Shown: piece by piece, positions 59,701 through 64,000 of the stretch | How positions within the stretch are numbered: the first letter of the stretch is position 1 | How the letters are laid out: each line of letters starts with the position of its first letter | DNA from: Ustilago trichophora | Taxonomy: Eukaryota > Basidiomycota > Ustilaginomycetes > Ustilaginales > Ustilaginaceae | Assembly (NCBI GenBank): GCA_900323505.1 | Contig: OOIN01000002.1 | Location: forward strand, 2,542,001 to 2,606,000 | Direction: 5' to 3' | Length of the DNA stretch: 64,000 bases | Program-made: the position numbers and the translations under genes | Notes under the pieces: model-generated | Told to the model about the DNA's origin: nothing | The model's database searches: none | What the model saw: the letters and a program-made list of their open reading frames with translations, nothing else

Positions 59701-62515
59701 TGGCAGCAGCGTCGCTGGACCATCGCCAGGCGCACTTGCTATGGAGGGGGCCCTGCTTGCCCGTCTTGCCTCGAAGCTTCTGATCGAGGAGGAGATCGAA
59801 GAAGAAGACATCGCCAATATCCCTGCATTCACCACTATTTTTGTGGCACTGCTCGATCTCAGTGTAGATTCGAATCCCGAGGTGGCCAACTTGGCGTGCA
59901 CTGTGGTTGACTTTGTGATTGCGCTTCTGCTCGAAAGCGATGTCTCGAGTGCCGGAGAGAGTGTCCTTCGAGGCTTCGGCACTGCGGAGGCGATTACTCG
60001 ATTTACTACGCCCACAAGCACCGATGCTGCTTCGGAGGGATACTTCCCACTCACGCCTCGCTCTACCGGGACTACACCAGGATCGGTAGATGAGATGTCG
60101 ACTTCGCAGATTGCTGCAATGAACGGAGCCCATGTGCCGCCTTCTGGCTTTGGTACTGGTGGCTCTGGCCCCGCTCGACCAGGACAGGTGGTGCGCACGC
60201 AGTCTCAAGCCGCGCCAAAGCGCAGTTCTACGCTGGCTCAAGCAGTGAAGACGCTAGCCACGCTCGGCTATTCTCGCCCCGCATCACCTGTGGGCTCAGA
60301 TTACGATAGCATGGGTCGACCTCTGTACGGCGAAGCAGGCCCATCGGGCATCCCACCGCCCGGTCCGGCAGTATTGGCACCCCGTCGTAGCCCAGCGACC
60401 AAAGCAGCTGCAGCACAGTACAGCTCGCCTTACCTGTCGAAGGGCGGTGCCGGCGGTCCGACTACGCCTTCGCTTGAACCACCTTCCACTGTGTCGATGC
60501 CTTCGTCTCCGCTCAATACTACCGCGAAGCTTGGCAATCGCTCGCAGAGTGCCGAGAGTCTCTCGTACGTCAACGGGCGGGTTGATCGTAAAAAGTCGAC
60601 GGGAGGATCGATCGGAGTGGCGCCGGTGCAAGGACAGCAGTATGCGAACGGCAACGGCAACGGCAATCCGCACGACAGCAGTATCGACCACAGCAACGGA
60701 GGCGCGTACGAACAGCAGCAATTCTATGGTGATGAGTTCGAGAGTGACCCACACGTCGCTGTCGACGACCATGTCAAGGTGGGTGATGCGCTTGCTGGGC
60801 TCATTGCGATGGACATGTACCGCTTCCGCTCTCGCTTCACTGGTAGCGCGGACGGATCATCCCAAAACACGCCTGCGTCCTCACCAGCTGTGAGCCGTGC
60901 CAACCGATGGGGCTTTGTCCCCACCCCTGGCAGCAGTGGTCTCAGCACACCCTCGGGCTCCATCGGCTCCGGTGGAGCTAGCAACGAGCTTCGCGAGACC
61001 CTTCCACTCAAGAGCCGCCTCTTTGCCTGGTGCAGCGAGTACTACATTGAACCTCAGATGAAGCAAGCCGAATCCGAGGAGCCAGGAAGCATCAAGTATA
61101 ACGTGCAGCATTGGAAGAAGCAACGCAACAGCCGTTTGACCGAGCACTCGCTCGAGATTGCCGACGATGCCGCACGATCTGCTTGGTCTGAGCACGGTGG
61201 ATACATTCGCAATGGCGCGGTGCCGCATCTGATGCTCTTCCATCAGTATGAGAATCATCTGGTCACAGCGAGTGATCAGGATACAGTGGCGGTGTGGGAT
61301 TGGGAGGAGAAGAGGTTGCTTAGTCGATTTGCCAATGGTAACCCGGCGAGGACGAATATTACCTCGGCGCTTTTCATCAACGAAGATAGCGATGCGATGC
61401 TGCTCGTTGGTTCTGCAGAGGGCAATGTGCGGATCTACAGGCACTACGACTCGCCTGCGCACACGGCTGGATTCCGGGGTCCTGAGCTGGCGTCGAGTTT
61501 CCAAGCTCTCCCGGACTTGGTCCGCAGCAAGCGACCGAGTGGATTGGTTGTCGACTGGCTACAAGGATCCGGCCACTTGCTCGCAGGTGGAGACAGCAGA
61601 GTGATTCGAGTCTGGGACGCCCATCGCGAGCTGTGTGTCGTCGACATCCCCACCCGCGCATCGAGCTGCGTCACGTCGATCTCTTCCGAGTCCGACTTTG
61701 GTCACCTCTTTGTTGCCGGATTCGGCGATGGTACTGTAGGGGTGTACGACCGCCGCAATCCACCCGAGGCCAGCCTTGTCCGGTTGTGGGAAGAGCACCA
61801 GACGTGGGTGCAGAATGTGCATCTGCAGAAACGTGGATCGCGCGAGTTAGTGACGGCGAGTGTGGACGGCGAGGTTCGGTTGTGGGATATGCGCGTTCGG
61901 TCGTCGATTGCCAAGTTGAGTTTGGGTGGCAAGCTGGGTGGCAAGTTGTCGTGTATGGCTGTTCATGAGAGGATTCCGCTCTTTGCGGTCAGTTCGGCGC
62001 CCAAACCACTCAGGCCGAGTGCTTCGCCCCAGACAGTGCTGTTGACGCACTTGGAGACGTTGAGCGCACTGGGAAAACCGATCGTGCGCAACTTTGCCCC
62101 GATGGGCTCCACCCAACATCTGGGCAACAGCACCCTTCTCTATCCTCCTGAAGCCGTCAATTCCGGTGTACACCATCATCATCATCATCTGCATCATCTG
62201 CATCATCCTGGTGAATCTCACCATCTCCACCATCACCACCACCATCCTACCTCGAACATGGGTGGGTCTGGAATCCTGTCCCACGGCTCAACACATGGAC
62301 ACTCCGGTGCCAGCGGCGGAAGTGGAACCCACGGTGGGCCGCACCTCAACCCAACCAACCCTCTGCATACACTGTTGCCCCCAGCAGCAGAGAATCAGCC
62401 AAGCAGCTTTACACCCGCTATGGGAAGTATGGCTTTCCACCCTCATCTGCCTATCTTGGCCTTTGGGGGTCCGGATAGCGTCATTGAGCTTAGAGAATGG
62501 CCCGACCCAAACTAA
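56753..62515 (+). CDS. KOG1: TORC1 scaffold Kog1/Mip1 (raptor)
   Basis: A 1920-residue single-exon protein, the substrate-recruiting subunit of TOR complex 1, which couples nutrients to growth. The raptor N-terminal caspase-like domain covers about 115-420: [70 protein letters not shown]. HEAT/armadillo-type helical repeats follow at about 420-1090 ([20 protein letters not shown]). A long disordered Ser/Pro/Gly linker runs from about 1090 to 1330. WD40 repeats fill the C-terminus, about 1480-1920 ([31 protein letters not shown]). A His-rich insertion at about 1806-1880 splits the last blades. Longer than the yeast protein because of these insertions. Confidence 0.96.
   Translation: [1920 protein letters not shown]
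62172..62250 (+). repeat. CAT/CAC-rich poly-His coding repeat in KOG1
   Basis: A CATCATC-type microsatellite encoding His runs broken by Leu, Pro and Glu. It lies within the WD40 domain coding region and keeps frame. Confidence 0.9.
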
Positions 62516-62879
62516 TTTTAGACGACGAATTTGTGTTTGTTGATAGCAGCAACATCGTGGTTATTCAATTGCTTTCAATGTTGCGATGTTCAATCCAAAC
62601 GTTTGGTTTTGTATTTCTCGTTGGTGTGAGTATTTGTGGTGAGTTTTGTCTCTTGAGCTTGAGATTGGTGGGTTTGATGGGTTTGACCACAAAGGAAGGG
62701 GTGTTGTGATGCTGAAAAAAGGGAAGAAGTCACTTGGAACGATTGGGAGCTTTGCACACATTGCACAGTTTGAGAGACAGCGTGAAAGATGTAGAGAGAA
62801 TAGTACAAATACAACTGAGCTTAGCATTACCTAACAACAAGACCCCAAAAAAAAACGCAACAAGGAAATGCGAAAACTC
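62516..62879. other. Convergent 3' intergenic region
   Basis: 364 bases between convergent stops of KOG1 and RRB1. No coding sequence seen. Confidence 0.5.
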
Positions 62880-64000
62880 TTAAACCGAGATGGTTTTAAA
62901 GATGTTGAATCCGTCCAAAGCAGTTGTAGCCAACATGCCTGGGATCTGTGGGTGCCAATGCAATTCTTTACAATCACTAATACCGTGATGGCAAAAGAGG
63001 AGTTGAGGGGGAACATCTCTTAGACCTTCCTGTTTAGATTGTTGAACGACCTCATCATCGTCCTGTTCGACGGATAGATCCCAGAGTGTTACCTGATCAT
63101 CACGACCGGAAGCGGCAAAGATGGAATCTTCGGTGGGATGCCACTCGACCGAGGAAATGGGAGCCTTGTGCCAGTCAAAGTTGGCGACGGGGGAAGGGGT
63201 GGTGGCAGAGTTAGGTTTAAAGTGTCGCAAATCCCAAACTTTAAGAGATCCTTCATCACCACCAGAGACAAGAAGGTAGTCGGTACCGCGATTCCAGGAG
63301 ATAACGTTGACATCTTGGGCATGTGCGTTTTCTACCGAGATGACAGAGCGACGGTTTTTAACTCGAACATCCCATACTCGAATCGATCGATCCGCAGAGC
63401 ACGAAGCGAAAACGGTAGGCTCCTTAGGAGACCATTGGAGATCTTCAACGGACGATGTATGCGAAGTGAAAGGAGTAGGGTTTGTGGTGAAGCCAGAGTT
63501 GTTGGCGGTGGTGAGGAAGATTTTACTGTGAATATCACCGGTAAGCAATCTCAAGGAGGAAGCTTTACCTCCAGCCGAAGAGCCACCATTGACAACTCCT
63601 GCCCAGTCCATGGCGTATCCTTCGACTCCGTTGTGGGCTTTGACGGTAAACATAGGCGTGTTGACCTTGCGAGAGTCGTACGAGGTTCCCGGGCGATCGA
63701 GAGAGTTGAGCAAAGGGCGGACGTCAAAGATCTTGACATCGCCGACTTCGGACCATGCTGCGACGGGGTAAGGGTCGAGGCAGGGTTCAAGATCGGAAAC
63801 GGGAGTGGAAGTGGGGGCGGCGCGAACACGGTTGATGCCGCCAACGACGGGAATAGATTTGTACTCGAGAATGGCATCGTCATCCAGGTCGTTTTCGTCG
63901 TCGTCCTCGTCGTCGGAGAGGCCTACAATGCATGCAAGAGAGGGGTGAAGAGCGCGAGTCAGCATAACCATTCCGAGAGCAATGAAAGATGCGTACTGCA
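62880..64000 (-). CDS. RRB1: Ribosome-assembly WD40 chaperone Rrb1/GRWD1, 5' end outside window
   Basis: The C-terminal part of Rrb1/GRWD1, the nuclear chaperone of ribosomal protein uL3 (Rpl3). Residues after an acidic run (LSDDEDDDENDLDDD) read ILEYKSIPVVGGINRVRA and YPVAAWSEVGDVKIFDVRPL. WD40 repeats follow: DLQWSPKEPTVFASCSADRS, IRVWDVR, LKVWDLRHF, VTLWDLS. The frame is open to an ATG at 63971, but this is probably intron. A GTACGC donor at 63996 and a TTGTAG acceptor ending at 63923 define a 74-base intron that joins the acidic run in phase to an upstream exon, of which only the last four bases (63997-64000) are in the window. Stop at 62880-62882. Confidence 0.9.
   Translation of the reverse strand, partial: QYASFIALGMVMLTRALHPSLACIVGLSDDEDDDENDLDDDAILEYKSIPVVGGINRVRAAPTSTPVSDLEPCLDPYPVAAWSEVGDVKIFDVRPLLNSLDRPGTSYDSRKVNTPMFTVKAHNGVEGYAMDWAGVVNGGSSAGGKASSLRLLTGDIHSKIFLTTANNSGFTTNPTPFTSHTSSVEDLQWSPKEPTVFASCSADRSIRVWDVRVKNRRSVISVENAHAQDVNVISWNRGTDYLLVSGGDEGSLKVWDLRHFKPNSATTPSPVANFDWHKAPISSVEWHPTEDSIFAASGRDDQVTLWDLSVEQDDDEVVQQSKQEGLRDVPPQLLFCHHGISDCKELHWHPQIPGMLATTALDGFNIFKTISV

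Overview
The window looks like nuclear DNA from a smut fungus (Basidiomycota, Ustilaginomycetes; Ustilago/Sporisorium-like). The signs are compact genes, mostly with one exon; housekeeping proteins of fungal type (Rsm22, Ima1, Mtg1, Cat2, Rad5, Kog1/raptor, Rrb1, Kre6/Skn1); CT/GA/CA-rich leaders; and a cluster of small secreted cysteine-rich proteins of the kind smuts use as plant-colonisation effectors. The species cannot be fixed from the sequence alone. I found no tRNA, rRNA, CRISPR array or recognisable transposon.

Left part (1-15333): an R3HCC1-like RNA-binding protein, then Rsm22 (mitoribosome assembly), Ima1 (inner nuclear membrane), fumarase, Mtg1 (mitochondrial GTPase) and carnitine acetyltransferase. 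Four of these six carry mitochondrial-type presequences. Fumarase has an unusually long first intron that splits its presequence. Carnitine acetyltransferase has a second in-frame start, as expected for dual targeting.

Middle part (15334-29348): a 4.2-kb gene-free stretch leads to a 1597-residue membrane megaenzyme. It combines an adenylation domain, a carrier domain and three membrane-plus-beta-helix modules, and its layout resembles the epsilon-poly-lysine synthetase (Pls) family. An M1 aminopeptidase follows, with several possible N-termini.

Accessory part (30168-37271): five genes for secreted proteins share one gene architecture. A signal-peptide exon ends at a Cys codon followed by a phase-1 intron, then comes a Cys-rich core, then (except in the last member) a phase-0 intron and a Cys-rich tail. 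Reading across the introns gives an 8-cysteine scaffold. One gene (34536-35769) contains two complete units in tandem, and a decayed third unit lies just after it. This cluster is the most novel content of the window. I could not match it by eye to a named family.

Right part (38381-64000): an unrecognised Ser/Arg-tailed protein, a Kre6/Skn1 beta-glucan synthesis protein, adenosine kinase, the Rad5 DNA-damage-tolerance helicase/ubiquitin ligase, an F-box/JmjC protein, Kog1/raptor (TORC1) and, cut by the window edge, the Rrb1 ribosome-assembly chaperone.
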